A stretch of DNA of 64,000 nucleotides from Prosapia bicincta (taxonomy: Eukaryota > Arthropoda > Insecta > Hemiptera > Cercopidae), in the NCBI GenBank assembly GCA_036971475.1, contig JBAIZL010000003.1, forward strand, positions 80,862,429 through 80,926,428, written 5' to 3'. The position numbers were made by a program, and so were the translations under genes. The notes beneath the pieces were generated by a model. That model searched no databases, was not told where the DNA came from, and saw only the letters and a program-made list of their open reading frames with translations. This document shows, in pieces, positions 1-14,523 of the stretch. The first letter of the stretch is position 1. Each line of letters opens with the position of its first letter.

Positions 1-282
<282 letters not shown>

Positions 283-2842
283 TTAAAAACATTTTAAAAC
301 ATATTTCCAGTTATTGGTATATGCCCTAGAATGAAGTATGTTATTGTAAACCATGCAGCTTACCCTATATTTGCCCATTAGTAATTCTAGTGCAAATAGT
401 AAATTTGACTGTAAAAATAACTTTTAAAACAAATGATTTTTTAAAAAACCAATTTTAATTGTCTTTAAATTTGTTTAGAACTTTGTTCTTGCTTTTTATG
501 TCACACCTAAATCTTTTTTTTAACAAAAATTTATAATCTACCAGTTACGATTAAGAAGACCTGATAACAAGTTTTGATACAGCTACCAAATAATGGATTC
601 CAGAACTTTTGGATATCACATTACCTCCAAAACCAATTAATTACCCATTTAAATTTTTTTTCTCTCTATCTACACTAAGCTTGTAAACCTCCAAAACATG
701 TCTACTTTATCAAAGCGGGGATCCTGGTTCAATTCTGCTTAATGTATCGCCATCATGACTCCTTGAAAGACCCAGGGTGACTACAGATTAAAATAGATTA
801 TTAACGGTTATTTAACAAGTTCTATTATTTACGTGGTGGGTTTTGTTCTCTTGATAACAGAAATACTGAAGATTATTCCTAAAACTGTAAAACCTAAAAA
901 AAAATGATTTCGTAATTTCATGACGATACAATAGGTATAATTTATCAGTTAAAAAGAACTAAGCCTATGTTTAATAGATACCATTATTTTTATCTTTAGA
1001 TCTTCCTACGTTTTAACAAAAATGCAAACTTTAAACAAAGAAAATCCAAATCGGCAAAGTGGCATTATCTTACCAATGAGGTAATACTAGAAGCATAAAC
1101 ATTAGTAACGGAGACTGGCAATGTGGATTTAGAATTTGATAACGTTGTAGAAATCTGAGAAATATATTAAAAAAGAAACTGGTAATATTAGGCCTACACT
1201 TGCAATATTTGTCTGTAATTATTACGTTTTTTCAATGCGGTCATTAAGTATTTTGTTATTGTTTTTTAAAAAAAAGTTAACCTTTATTCTTACGCATTGT
1301 TTACTATTTTTAAGTAAAAACTATTATTTGATTATGTAAATGATTTGACGTCTTAATTGATTAAATATTTAACTAAAATCTTAATAAAACTTGAAAACAA
1401 ATGGAACAATTACGCGTTCTAAAGCACACAAGCTCTCTTCCTTTGAGAAGTTCTAAATTTATATGCGTAAAGTTGTAAGTTACGTAAAATATCTGTTGTT
1501 TTTTCACTCAGTGTTCCTCACATGGGAATTTGTGAACACAGGTATGAAAGTAAGATGAGATTAGTTTCAAGGACCATTATTTAATCAAAGCCTTTTATAT
1601 ATTGTAAATAACTCTTGTAACAATATTTATGTACTGTTTTAGGGATATTATAAACTTATTAGGAATATTCATAGAATTATACTGTGTTTTGAGTTATTAT
1701 ATAACATGATGGGCCATGAAGTTTGGTGTAGTGTTCACAGTATGACTGGTTCAAATTTTGTTATATTCATACAATTTCTTAGAAAAAACTCAACCATTAG
1801 AAGTTGAAATCATTTATTACAATCACGAATTTAATAATTTCACGGAAATCGTATGGAAATCGTATACTTAATAGAGGGTGTGGAAATAATTTATTATGGG
1901 ATAGAATTGGTTATATCCGAGCATGATCCAACTACAAGTTCATATGAATGAACATGAATTTCTGTTGGCACATTTTAGTAAAACGGGAGAATGTGTAACG
2001 CGCATAATATATTGTGTTATCAGTTACAGGTAAACACGTAAATATTCTTGCATTATATTTCAAGAATTTATTGGGTTTTACATTTATTGGATTTGAAATC
2101 TTATTAGTTTTTTCTTTATCTAACCGTAAGATCGTCTCTCTTCCCTAAACGAAATAAATTAAACTTTGGGAAAATAAGATGGGAGGCTTGCCTTTTCTAT
2201 TTCATGGAAAAACGAATATTGTGACAGCGGTTATGTAAGATGGGGGAATTTAATTTCAATATCCATTTACCAATTGCGATTGTGGAGCACGAAGACACAA
2301 GCTCGGCTTCCGCTATGTTATTGCTCTGAGTTATTACTTTGTTCAAACAACTTTAATGTTTGCGAAAAGAAGTGTTTTTGTTACTGAGCACAATGTTTTA
2401 TGAGATAAAATTCCAACTGTGTCTAAGTTGTAAGTATAAAACCAGATACGTCTAGATATGTTCATTTGGTTTTTATAGTATTATAAATAGTTAGGGCAAT
2501 GATAAACTAACAACAAAAAGCCAGTAGTGAAATTAGGGTTGATTTATAAGTACAATAAAACTATCCCCTAAGTAAATTACCATGTATTTAAAATAAAATA
2601 ATAATACCGGTAAATAAAAAATGGAAAATATGAAACATAAGATTTTATTTTAACTATTTAATATTAATGTATAAGTTATAAATTTTTGCTTTTTAATGTT
2701 TTTCATTCAATGACTATCAAACTACATGTGTTATTTAAGGAAAACGTAAAGCGTAGACTGTGTCTAACCGATTAGGTTTTTTATTTTCACAAAAAGAGCT
2801 CATGTTAAAAACTACATTTTGACAAAACCTAAACTTAGATTT
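283..2842. other. AT-rich intergenic DNA, nothing recognised
   Basis: No long open frame, RNA gene or repeat family recognised. 2160-2340 is slightly richer in G+C but without coding signature. Confidence 0.6.
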
Positions 2843-3000
2843 TGACAAACAACTTAGGCGAATATAACTGACCGTTTCCGACCAGTACGCAGGATGTTAC
2901 GCGGGATATTACTTTACAATTTACTCAAGCAATATTGGCATCTTTATTGGAACGGAAGAGTGCGCTACGTCATATCCTTCAATATTAAAACATTATTCCC
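2843..3000 (+). repeat. dispersed ~160-bp repeat, copy 1
   Basis: Aligns over its whole length with 27561-27727 in the same orientation, with about 31 identical bases in the core (2945-2975 against 27672-27702). It contains ACCGTTTCCG and the core GGAACGGAAGAGTGCGCTAC. No terminal inverted repeats, poly-A tail or RNA polymerase III boxes were clear. It could be a SINE fragment, a MITE piece or the end of a larger element. Confidence 0.8.
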
Positions 3001-5239
3001 CTTGCGTCGTATGGATCCATACTTCGCGCCATGTATTGCTTTGGGTTAAAATCAAAATATGTGCTAGGAAAATTAGTTCACTTTGGTTCATAATACTGAC
3101 TGTTGACGAAAAATACATAGAAGAATGTTTCTGCTTTATTTCATCCCAGTGTGGCCAACTTAAGAATAAATGAAATTGGTCTAAGGTTTTATGTAACGTG
3201 ATTTTCTGTCTACAAACTGACGTGTTCACTATGAATTATGAGTTTGTGTAATTAGTAAAAAAATTTGTTTAAAAAAACAAACTGAAATTACATTTACTTT
3301 GGGTATATGATTTCGATTTCTCAGACTAAGTTATTTGGAAAAACAACACATTTTGTAGAGCAACGCATAATTTGGCGTCTAAAGAGTTCTTAGACATTTA
3401 TAAAACGCAATGGTCTCGACATTTTGATGAATATGTAGGTAAAACTATACATATTATTATATGATTCAACGCCTCAGAAGACGTTCGACTATATTGTACG
3501 TGCACGTTAAAAATGTCGTTTTTGCAAAATTATTATATTAAATGAGAAATAAAAACATTATTGTAGGAAAAATCAATGTAGAAATAAATAAAAGAGAGAT
3601 AATGTATATTTTCCAAGGTTTCAACAATCTCGAGAAATGTTAATTTAAAACAAGTAAATATTTTTAATTTGGTATTTTGATTTATATTCAGAAACACCCT
3701 TTCCCCGTACTGTATCACTTAGATCATAGACATTTAAAGGGTTGTGGTTTATTGTTCGTGGAATATTTCGGTAATAAGTATCTTATACGTATAAAAATGC
3801 TTACAAGGACCCTGATGATTCTGTGAATATGAGGTTTCACACAAGGGCATTATAAATCTGTCACCACTATTTAACCTTAAATTGAAAGTATCTGGTATTA
3901 AGTAAACAAATAGAAGTTCGGTGTCGATTTATCCTGAAATTAGGACCATATTGAAAACAAATAACGCTTAGGTGCATAGAGTTATATTAGTAGTCAGGAT
4001 AAAATGGTGGGCATAATTTTAGATCTCTGAAACTTTGGTTGTAAAAATATCCAAAACTTTCTAATTATCAAACGATAATTAGTCCTTTATTTGGTATAAT
4101 AGAATAGTTTCATTTAATTGTTAGTAATAACACGATATTATAACTTTTCCCTTTAAATATTGTATAATTATGCCATTTAGACGATTATCAACTCTTATAA
4201 GAGCAAAACTTATAAAAATAACAAAAGTTTTATGATAAATATGTTCTAGATATTAGAATTCTCTGGATAATTTCTACTCCTACGATTATTTTCAACCACC
4301 AATGTGCCTAACAAAGACGTACTGCGCAGGTTAGATATGCCGGTAAAGATGGTAGTTCGGAATCTAAATCTGAACTATCTAGGTGATCTTCATGTGCAGT
4401 GAAAGTAGTATCACCTCATGTAAATTTGACATTGGTAAGGGAATCTGTATGCCACTTAATCAGAAAGATGGATGGGATTTTCATCTACTCCACTATTCCG
4501 ATTTGCCTCGAATGAAATTTGATCAGTTTTGCTAGTATCCGACACTTTATGAAAAAAAGAGGGAACAGCAAGAAGATATTTTACCCTAGGAACCCCTTTC
4601 GTAAATGTATTCGTAAAGCTTTAAAGCACTCAAACGATTTCGTTTTCTAGTTTTATTTGTCCCACATAAATTTTGTACAACGTAACAAACATATTATAAG
4701 GAAAACTCTATTAAAAACTATTAATTAATATGAATTACGTAAATATTTTTTTTTTTTATTTATTTTGCAGGTATCTAGAATAAAAGCCACAGTTAAAAGA
4801 GTGGTTTCGATAGTTAAATTAATGAAAAAAAACAAAGAATGAAACTTAATGACTATCTGTTACTAATATACTTATGTTTGTATTAAACATATTTTTACCA
4901 GTCGGAGCCGGCCTACAAAAACTCAACCAGTTACTCTGTCTTTCTCTAACTCCCTATTTTAAACTTTCACGTAAGAAATTCCTTAACACTTATTACTTGT
5001 AATTAATTTTATTTATGTTAAGTGATATCTGCAAAACAAATTACAAGTAATAGATTAGATAAATATTTGTTTTATACGATAATGCTGTACATTTCATCCT
5101 TGTTACATATTTTGGTCTCTTTTAAAATATACACATTCAGACACGCTCTATATATACGCTCTAATACAAACAGTTCTATTTAGCGGTTTTTATAAACTTC
5201 TGATTGTAGGTAACATTTCATATTGTACTTCTATGTCAG

Positions 5240-5240
<1 letters not shown>
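3001..5240. other. AT-rich intergenic DNA, nothing recognised
   Basis: No feature recognised. Short open frames here are low-complexity and unsupported. Confidence 0.6.
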
Positions 5241-5290
<50 letters not shown>

Positions 5291-5408
5291 TGAATGTGTG
5301 TGTGTCTGTGTGTGTGTCTGTGTGTGTGTGTGTGTGTATGAATGTGTGCACGTGCGTGTGCGTGTCTCCCTGTGTGTTGTGGTGTGTGTGTGTGTGTGTG
5401 TGTGTGTT
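5241..5408. repeat. compound (TA)n-(GT)n microsatellite
   Basis: A pure TA tract at 5242-5287 passes into GT-rich sequence with TGAATG, CACGTGCGTG and CTGT interruptions up to 5408. The open frames on both strands are dinucleotide artefacts. Confidence 0.96.
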
Positions 5409-7055
5409 TTATCTTATTTAAACTATTGTTTATATTTATCTGCACTCTAAATAATATAATTTCTCGTTTATCCTTTTGGGTTGTAACTCTCTTATGATAT
5501 TTACTCTGTAAGGTGGCAACAAACCGTTTCAATATTTATGAACTATTTATATAAACCTTTTTGGTTTTCATTTATATCTTTTTATTTGCAATAATAAAAC
5601 GAGTTCAAGAAACTGAATTGGTTTAAGTCACACCTGCTTTTAAGTTAACGCAGGATTTCAGGTTACTGTGAAGCTAAATGTAGTAATTACCATCGACGTA
5701 ATTAAATTCAAACTATGGCGTATCAGATTAGAGCAGCAGAGCGTATAGTTAACTGTTAGCTCCAGTGTCAACATACCTGATAAGTAGGGCGATAGTGACT
5801 GATATATGACGCACCTAATGTTCTTTTCCTATCTAGGGTACTTGGTCACTGTGAAATAACGAATACATATAGTTTCCCAACGTTAGGAAATATTTTTAAG
5901 TTCATTTTTGTATTTAATACTGTTTTGTAAGACTACCAAATTATTAGCAGTACTTTATCAATCGTTTTTACCTCCTGATTATAATCACTGTGTAAATTAA
6001 AAATAAAAATTTATCGTTTTCAAACAAGTAATTTTTCATGGCAATAACTTTTTAAATTCCAGTAATAATCTTCATTCTACTTTCCAAGGGTTGCACTAAT
6101 AATTAAGGAAAATAAAAATTATGAATATCATATAATTTTTATTGCTACTCCGTTTATAGTAACATTTTTATAATCAAAAGAACACTTTTGTCGATTTTTT
6201 AATGAACGTGTAATTAATAACTTTAAAGAATTACTTGAATTGTCGAGAAAAGATTACATTAGCCATTAAAAATGTAGGTAGTTTTACGAAAGTTATAAGC
6301 TGAAGAAAAGTTTCCTAGAAAGTTTCCTAAGCTAGAAAATAATGAATGGTACAAGGTTAAAAGAAACTTATTGAATGTGAATGGGTGACATTACTAGACA
6401 GATCGAAGTGTGTGTGACAGAAATGTTTATATATCACGCTTTTATCCTCCGATATGACGCACCATTATTAGATACCACATTCAAAACACGTTACAAAAAT
6501 ACACTCAGTAAAAGTTAGTACATATTTAGATCTTGGTAGCAATAAATAATCTACTGAACATGTGCGAAACGAGTCTGCTGAGAAATATCAGTTAGTAATG
6601 TTTTGTTTTCATGTAAATTGATACATAAGTGGTATTTTTCAATGATATTTCTAATACATTTATTTATAAATAAATAATTTTTCTCACTTAAACACAAAAT
6701 ATAGAATTTAAAAATCACAATTTCTCTGACGAATCAAACTGTATGACTAATCTTGAAAATTGATATTATATAATTGAAAACGGTTAATAAATTTCTATTA
6801 TCAGTTTGAATCATTCGATTTTTCATTCTATTTGTATGCTGTCACACAGTGTTGTACCTCATTATTTCAGTGTACTAACTATTAAAGTTATTTCTTACAT
6901 TCGAAATTTAAGCTAGAAATCTGAAGATATATCAATTATTTTAAACTGCTAAGGTTTTACTGACAGCCTAATGTTTAGTTGTAGTGTTACTGCTCACTTA
7001 GTGTGCAATTCCTTTCGCGTAATAAAGCTCCTGGGGTTTTCAATGACTTCTTACC

Positions 7056-7058
<3 letters not shown>
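5409..7058. other. AT-rich intergenic DNA, nothing recognised
   Basis: No coding or RNA signature seen. Confidence 0.6.

Positions 7059-7090
<32 letters not shown>
7059..7090. repeat. (TA)n microsatellite
   Basis: About 16 TA units. Confidence 0.95.
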
Positions 7091-7092
<2 letters not shown>

Positions 7093-9191
7093 CTTATTTT
7101 ACGGACATAATTATTTATTTCAAACAATTACTAATTATCTCTCTTTGCCTAAATTTCCATGAAAAAGATTATATTTTTAAAACACTTACTTTTACGGAAA
7201 AAAATCTATAATACAAACACAGGTATCGAAAAAACGTGTTTATTCTTCATTCTCAACCTTCGAAAATAGAAAACATATTTTATATGTATAAGTCGAATGT
7301 GAATTTTTATTAACAACGTTAATGGCTACATAAATATTAACATTTAGAAACGTATTTTAATATAGCAATGCCACTCTACTTTAGTACTGTTTCATTGACA
7401 CGACAAAATGATTAAACTAAGTAGGCCTCCCGCTGCTCCCCTACTTAAACCCGAGATAGAGAGTTTAACGCCAACGATTGGACCATACCTGTCTTGTTAT
7501 AAAATAGAGATATACATCTGTTGTATATTTTTAGTAAATATTTCCGTAGTTAAATGTATTACAAGTTTTAAATTTCGATACAGGAATTATAAAACATATT
7601 TCATTTCAAGTAGTACCATTTCTGGTTTTATTTACCAATCTATTTGAAATTTCACAATATACTAACATCATTCTCAGACAATATTTAACTCGAGCTGTAA
7701 GCACTAATAATTAGCGAAATATGACGTAGTTTTTTTTCTTTATCGGATAAGTGAGACGATCTTTCAAATTTGAATGGTGTGCTTTGAACATTTTAAATAA
7801 ATGTATTGCTCTATAAAAATCCCAAGTTTCGAAATGTAATTGATAAAACATTATTGCAAAGTATATCGGATGTTATATGTACTTTATAAAGCGTAAAAAT
7901 TACTTTTGTATTAAAATATACACACAGTATTGCTTAGTTTGATTAATTAGACTCTTAATATTTATATATATTATAAAACTACTTATTATATTAAATATAT
8001 AGGCCTACTATTATATTACTATTTTTACTATATTACTATCTTGTTAAATAAACAAATTATATTAAATATACAAATAAATATATTACTTGTATTTAATTAT
8101 TTTAAACGTTTTTGGAGCTATTGTCTGTTTTGTTTTACCACACACATAGAATATATAACATCATAAATATATATATTTACATAAACATATAAGATATATA
8201 ATAGAAAGTTAGTTAATATTTAAAATAATAATAATAAGTGGAAACATTATGAAACGAGCGACAAAGGTAGCATAGTAAAAGCCAACAAAGAGGGCTTAGC
8301 CATTGTAATTTCGCTTGGGGTAGTAAACCAGTCGTGGGAACGTGTTGACAAAAGAAGCGTCCAGAGTATTTCTAAGGTTTAAGTATTTCGGGAAAACAAA
8401 GGAAAGCATGGGAAAGTAACACCGGTTACATTGTTGGAATCGTACAATTTTTAAACATGCGTGAGATACACCGAAATAATAGAAACCGTTGGCGGAACGT
8501 TATGAATTCCAAATTTAAAAAGGTTATTGTTTTTAATAAACATAAAGTGGTAAATCTGTTTAGAAAAGTTAGGGAATTGTAAAAGAAATGTATTAGTTAT
8601 TTATGTATAGACATTCTAAAAGTACGACGAGTAATGAATTAGGCCGGTGTTTATAAAGGAAGGGAAAATAAAGTTTGAGTTAAATTTTGTGTAAAAGTGA
8701 AGCGAAGAGGTAAACGCCAAGTACCAGTCAATTCCAGGAGCGAAAAAACTAAATACGAACTTAATTGTTTTAGATTCAGCTAACAGAAATTTTTAAATTT
8801 TAGTATATTCAAAACAAATTCAAGTTCGTTGTCTATATAACTTTTAATCAAGTGTTTGTATCACCACTTTATACTTGTAGAAGATCCCATATAACGACAC
8901 GAGATGAAGAGCAATCTAACACTCTATTTATTAAACTTTTTACTGTTCAGTGAACCTAAAACCTTAAGAGTCCACCATTATAGCAATTTTAGTATTATTA
9001 AAAAAAATCTATTTTTCACACTACATAATATATAATGTATAATTTGTAATAATTAGATGTCAGATGAATAAATGTCGAGATATTAAATTTATATGATTTT
9101 TTTAATTATTTACAACCCTAATGATGTGTCTGTTAGAAAGCTAAGGTAATTAAAATATAATATAAATGTAAAACAATAAACAACTTACATA
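7091..9191. other. AT-rich intergenic DNA, nothing recognised
   Basis: The stretch 8230-8760 is purine-rich and a little less AT-rich than its surroundings, but shows no protein or RNA family I can name. Confidence 0.55.
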
Positions 9192-9213
9192 TTATATATA
9201 TATATATATATAT

Positions 9214-9280
<67 letters not shown>
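9192..9280. repeat. (TA)n followed by (ATTT)n microsatellite
   Basis: TA units to 9212, then about 17 perfect tetranucleotide ATTT units to 9280. The same TA-to-ATTT junction recurs on a smaller scale at 9778-9818. Confidence 0.96.
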
Positions 9281-9381
9281 CAGTTGAACTCCCTGTTGTT
9301 CTCTATTTTAAACTGTTGTTCGGTTTAGCTTGTCAATGCCAGATGAGGTATTAACGGATGAGAACTGCCGTTTCTCTATTT

Positions 9382-9385
<4 letters not shown>

Positions 9386-9427
<42 letters not shown>
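9386..9427. repeat. (TA)n microsatellite
   Basis: About 21 TA units. The flanks are unremarkable. Confidence 0.95.
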
Positions 9428-9429
<2 letters not shown>

Positions 9430-9777
9430 TCTGAGTTGGTAATGGGACCTAACTAAGTAAACTGCAATCCTCATTAAACCAAATGTAATTTTGCTACAGG
9501 CAAGTAAATACCAACAAAAGAAAAATAAAGCTTAGAGTGAGTAAATACTAACTAGAAAACAATCAAATGAAGAACATTGGTATACCAAAAATTGAACAAA
9601 AAAACGTATAACAAAGTAATACATAATAAATAAAATGCAAATAGAACACCAGAGTACGAAGAAGAGAATCTTAACTGTCCAATATAAACGCAAATTTTGG
9701 TTCTAACACACTTGTCTGTACTCAACAATTACATACATAAATAGTTCTACATTTGAATATGTATATATGAATGCATG

Positions 9778-9818
9778 TATATATATATATATATATATAT
9801 ATTTATTTATTTATTTAT
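9778..9818. repeat. (TA)n-(ATTT)n microsatellite
   Basis: TA units followed by four or five ATTT units, a second instance of the 9192-9280 arrangement. Confidence 0.93.
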
Positions 9819-10037
9819 ATTGGATATTAAATTGTATGTTTGTAGTAGTATGTTTCATAATAGCGCCTAATATTTGTTTGAGGTTACCTGTTTTGGGAGA
9901 TACGTAATTTTGTCGATTCTAAATTAACATGGAGATCTATCTATTGACTTAAGTGCAATAAATATATGTTTATAATCTTTCTTAGCATTAGCATCTGACA
10001 TATATTTACACTAACATGTTTATAATTGTACAATATA

Positions 10038-10725
<688 letters not shown>

Positions 10726-11792
10726 ACAACTGCTAGTAGGGGAGATTCAATGTTCTATTGCCTCGTCCGTCTTGCATAGACATTCTGTTAGTAACGCTAC
10801 TCTGCATGAGGTAATCAGGATTAACTGCACATGTACCAAACTAATAAGCTTTTAAGGTTTCGCAGGGATGTAGGGGAGATTCAATCTTCTATTGCCTCAT
10901 CCGTCTTGCATGGACATTCTGTTAGTAACCCTACTCTGCGTGAGGTAATAAGGATTAACTGGCCATTTACCAAACTAATAAGCTTTTAAGGTTTAGCAGG
11001 GATATAGGGGAGATTCAATGTTCTATTGCCTCGTCCGTCTTGCATGGACATTCTGTTAGTAACCCTACTCTGCGTAAGGTAATCAGGATTAACTGTCTAT
11101 GTACCAAACTAATAAGCTTTTAAGGTTTAGCAGGTATGTAGGGGAGATTCAATGTACTATTGCCTCGTCCGTCTTGCATGGACATTCTGTTAGTAACCCT
11201 ACTCTGCGTGAGGTAATCAGGATTAACTGTCTATGTACCAAACTAATAAGCTTTTAAGGTTTAGCAGGTATGTAGGGGAGATTCAATGTACTATTGCCTC
11301 GTCCCTCTTGCATGGACATTCTGTTAGTAACCCTACTCTGCGTGAGGTAATCAGGATTAACTGTCTATGTACCAAACTAATAAGCTTTTAAGGTTTAGCA
11401 GGGATGTAGGGGAGATTCAATGTACTATTGCCTCGTCCGTCTTGCATGGACATTCTGTTAGTAACCCTACTCTGCGTGAGGTAATCAGGATTAACTGGCC
11501 ATTTAAAAAAATTAATAAGCTTTTAAGGTTTAGCAGGGATGTAGGGGAGATTCAATGTACTATTGCCTCGTCCGTCTTGCATGGACATTCTGTTAGTAAC
11601 CCTACTCTGCGTGAGGTAATCAGGATTAACTGCCCATTTACCAAACTAATAAGCTTTTAAGGTTTAGCAGGGTGTAGGGGAGATTCAATGTTCTATTGCC
11701 TCGTCCGTCTTGCATGGACATTCTGTTAGTAACGCTACTCTGCGTGAGGTAATCAGGATTAACTGCACATGTATCAAACTAATAAGCTTTTC
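10726..11792 (+). repeat. 134-bp satellite array, about 8 copies
   Basis: Eight head-to-tail units with the landmark CTAATAAGCTTTTAAGG at 10841, 10975, 11109, 11243, 11377, about 11511, 11646 and 11779, so the period is 134 bp (133-135). Each unit carries GGGGAGATTCAATGT, CATGGACATTCTGTTAGTAA and GAGGTAATCAGGATTAACTG. Units differ by a few substitutions, and the outer units share variants not found in the inner ones. The unit is less AT-rich than the surroundings. The 97-codon open frame across 11367-11660 arises from two adjacent units in phase and is not taken as a gene. Confidence 0.96.
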
Positions 11793-12335
11793 CACGGCAA
11801 TAGGAAGACAGTGAAAGGAATGTACTTTACGCTTCCCCGCGTGAAGACCGGGATTAAAAACTTGGCATTTGATCATGTTCGAACTCTGGAGGCTATGGTA
11901 TTCTACCTCTAATAGGTAAATAGGGGTAGGAATAGGTACAAATAATTTGTCGGTGAAGCTATTATGAAGACTTGTGTTTCTTTTTCTGCTGCCTACTAGA
12001 AGCTTTAATGGGCATGCAAATGAAAATAATATTCTCCTTGGGGATAGCTGTAGCCTTAGGAATGTGCATCTGCGTTACCTGTAATAGAACTATGAAGCCA
12101 ATTTGTTAGTGCCTGATTTTAAAGCTCAAAACGCTTTTTGCAGATTACATGGGATCTATAAATTCCCTGCCCAAGGAAAATATTTCAAATTATTAGTTAT
12201 AAAATTATATCCAAAAGAATATTATATGAAAATATTCAAAAACATAAGCAAAAAACAAAAAAAAAAGACATTGATTTGTTTTTCTAATAACCTCTCTTGG
12301 ATGAGCACTTGAGATCGATCTTCGTTCTCCCTCGT
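11793..12335. other. sequence between two satellite arrays
   Basis: No gene recognised. Its first ~90 bases are relatively GC-rich and may be the parent context of the 134-bp satellite. Confidence 0.5.
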
Positions 12336-12344
12336 TCGTAGTAA

Positions 12345-12708
12345 CGAAGGAGTATTATTGAGTAGCAATAATAAACATTGAGTAGTATTAATAACCCTTG
12401 AAGAGTATTATTAACCATTGAGTAGTATTTTTAACCATTAAGTAGTATTAATAAACATTGAGTAGTATTATTAACCCATGAGTAGTATTATTAACCATTG
12501 AGTAGTATTTTTAACCATTAAGTAGTATTAATAAACATTGAGTAGTATTATTAACCCTTGAGTAGTATTATTAACCATTGAGTAGTATTTTTAACCATTA
12601 AGTACTATTAATAAACATTGAGTAGTATTATTAAACCTTGAGTAGTATTATTAACCGTTGAGTAGTATTATTACTGATAGAGTAGTATTTTTAACCATTG
12701 AGTAGTTC
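12345..12708 (+). repeat. 20-bp minisatellite with 80-bp higher-order unit
   Basis: About 18 copies of a 20-mer of the form AGTAGTATTATTAACCATTG. Variants are ordered A (..TTAACCCTTG), B (..TTAACCATTG), C (..TTTTAACCATTA), D (..ATAAACATTG), and the ABCD order repeats about four times. A tetramer of 80 bp was therefore amplified after the monomers diverged. No spacer/repeat alternation, so it is not a CRISPR-like array. Confidence 0.95.
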
Positions 12709-14523
12709 ACAAATTTCGTTAATAGAAAAATCTTCTGAATCAACCTATATATTACTGTTTACCTTAAACACTTGTAGTTCAAACATAATAAAATTTAATA
12801 GTTGGATATTATAATGTATTTTTTTAAACACAATAATTGGTATCTGCTTTTCTTCACTCTAGTCTCATACCCTAAAAACACACCTTCATGACAGTCAGCT
12901 TCTAGCAGACACTTTAGCCTCACTGCATCCGGTTAGTATCAGTACTGCTAAAGAGGAAACAGCGTTTATTTCACATATAACAATGCATTCAATTGTTTCC
13001 ATGAGTATTCAAATTTATTTAAAATTTATAAACACATTTTTTGTGTGGTTTATCTGCCGAGTAGGGGAGGAATATGATTTGCAAAAGCGGCCATCCCAGA
13101 CTGAAAGTATGTTTGTTGCATATACGAAGGGCAAGCTAATGTACACTTCTATCAGTTTATTTATCCAAGTTAGTACAAATAAGTAGCTTTGCTAGCAAAT
13201 CCCGTACAGTAGGAAGATAGTTTATCTAAGTGATGTATTATTGATTATGATTTCATTACTCCAATAAATTATAATAATATAGCAGCGTATAATAGATAGA
13301 ACAGTTTCCTCTCAAAATTTAGAAATAAATAACGATATGTCTAGAAAAGTTAAATTGTTTTTGTTTAAAAATTATACTTCCTATAGAAATATCGGTTTTT
13401 AAAGTTATATTTAAAAAAATAATAATATTAATATAATTAAAAATAGCATCTTAACTATATCCGGTAGCAACATTTGAAATTTAATATATCCTTGTATGAT
13501 TAGCTTAGAGCTTTTATGTTTTTTTCTAGTAATTTTGAAAGTATTGTTACTTTCAAAGATCATTTGTAAAATGCTTTAAATACCCTTAGTTGTAGAGACC
13601 ATTGTAATAAAAAAACACCGTTAATGCACATTTGCACTATAAACATTAAGGTAATGTTTTATTTAATTTTATAAAACCCATTTCCCTAATCACTTAGATC
13701 TATAATTAGGTCAAACTTTAATAATAATTTTAATAAAACTCAAATATATGAACAAACTAAAGTTTCCTTGCACTGAGTTACATTGCTAATTAAGAAGTTT
13801 CTTTGTTACACAAACTTTCATGATTGCATAATTTTACTTCTAGTTTCATTGTGGTATAGTCTGGTTTTCGTGTGCTATAAAAGCAAAGTCTGGGGCGTTC
13901 AGTCTGTTTAATATCCCCGGGTAAAATTACAAACCGGTTGTTATTAATTATTTTCTAAGCTTTTGCGCCTGTTGTTTGAGGAGAACTTCTGTATAGGTTT
14001 CCGTCTAACTCAAATTATATGTTTATAGTCTCCACCTACTGTAATTCAAGGGTGTAATACATAAATACATAAAGATATAAAACATAAAGATATACATTTA
14101 CTTAACAAAAATTATTAATCTGCACATGTAACATTTTGTGAGTTTATAGTAAATTTATTTTCTTGGGTTTCAAAAATGAAAATCGTACATCAGTATTGAC
14201 CTTTATCGAAAGAAATCCTTAAGCGTTGACAATGTATTAGGAGAAATATTTAACTAGGACTGGTTCTGCCATGCTCGCCGATGCTGCAGTCAGATGATCC
14301 TTATTACATGCTGGGTCCTGTGACGCCATCTGCTAGTCCGTACGACTTAACTTCATTAAAAAGCCAAATAACTATTAGTTTTATGTCATTTGGGCTTTTA
14401 ACTTTTCTCAGATAAGGTCTAGATATTACTTCTACTAATTTTTAAACTTTTCACTACCTTTTTATAGGCACTTATATTTTTCATTTCAATAATAATGACG
14501 AAAATGTATTGTTTTTTTTTAAT
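12709..14523. other. AT-rich intergenic DNA, nothing recognised
   Basis: A short GC-richer patch at 14260-14345 has no recognised identity. The open frame at 12983-13186 is not supported by composition. Confidence 0.55.

Noticed and set aside
701..760. Possible tRNA (GGTTCAATTC string)
   Set aside because: No cloverleaf could be drawn around it. No other tRNA candidates held up either.
11367..11660. 97-codon open frame in the 134-bp satellite
   Set aside because: It depends on one 135-bp unit restoring phase between two satellite copies. Other copies are closed.
12345..12708. CRISPR-like array
   Set aside because: There are no unique spacers between repeats. It is a contiguous minisatellite in a eukaryotic context.
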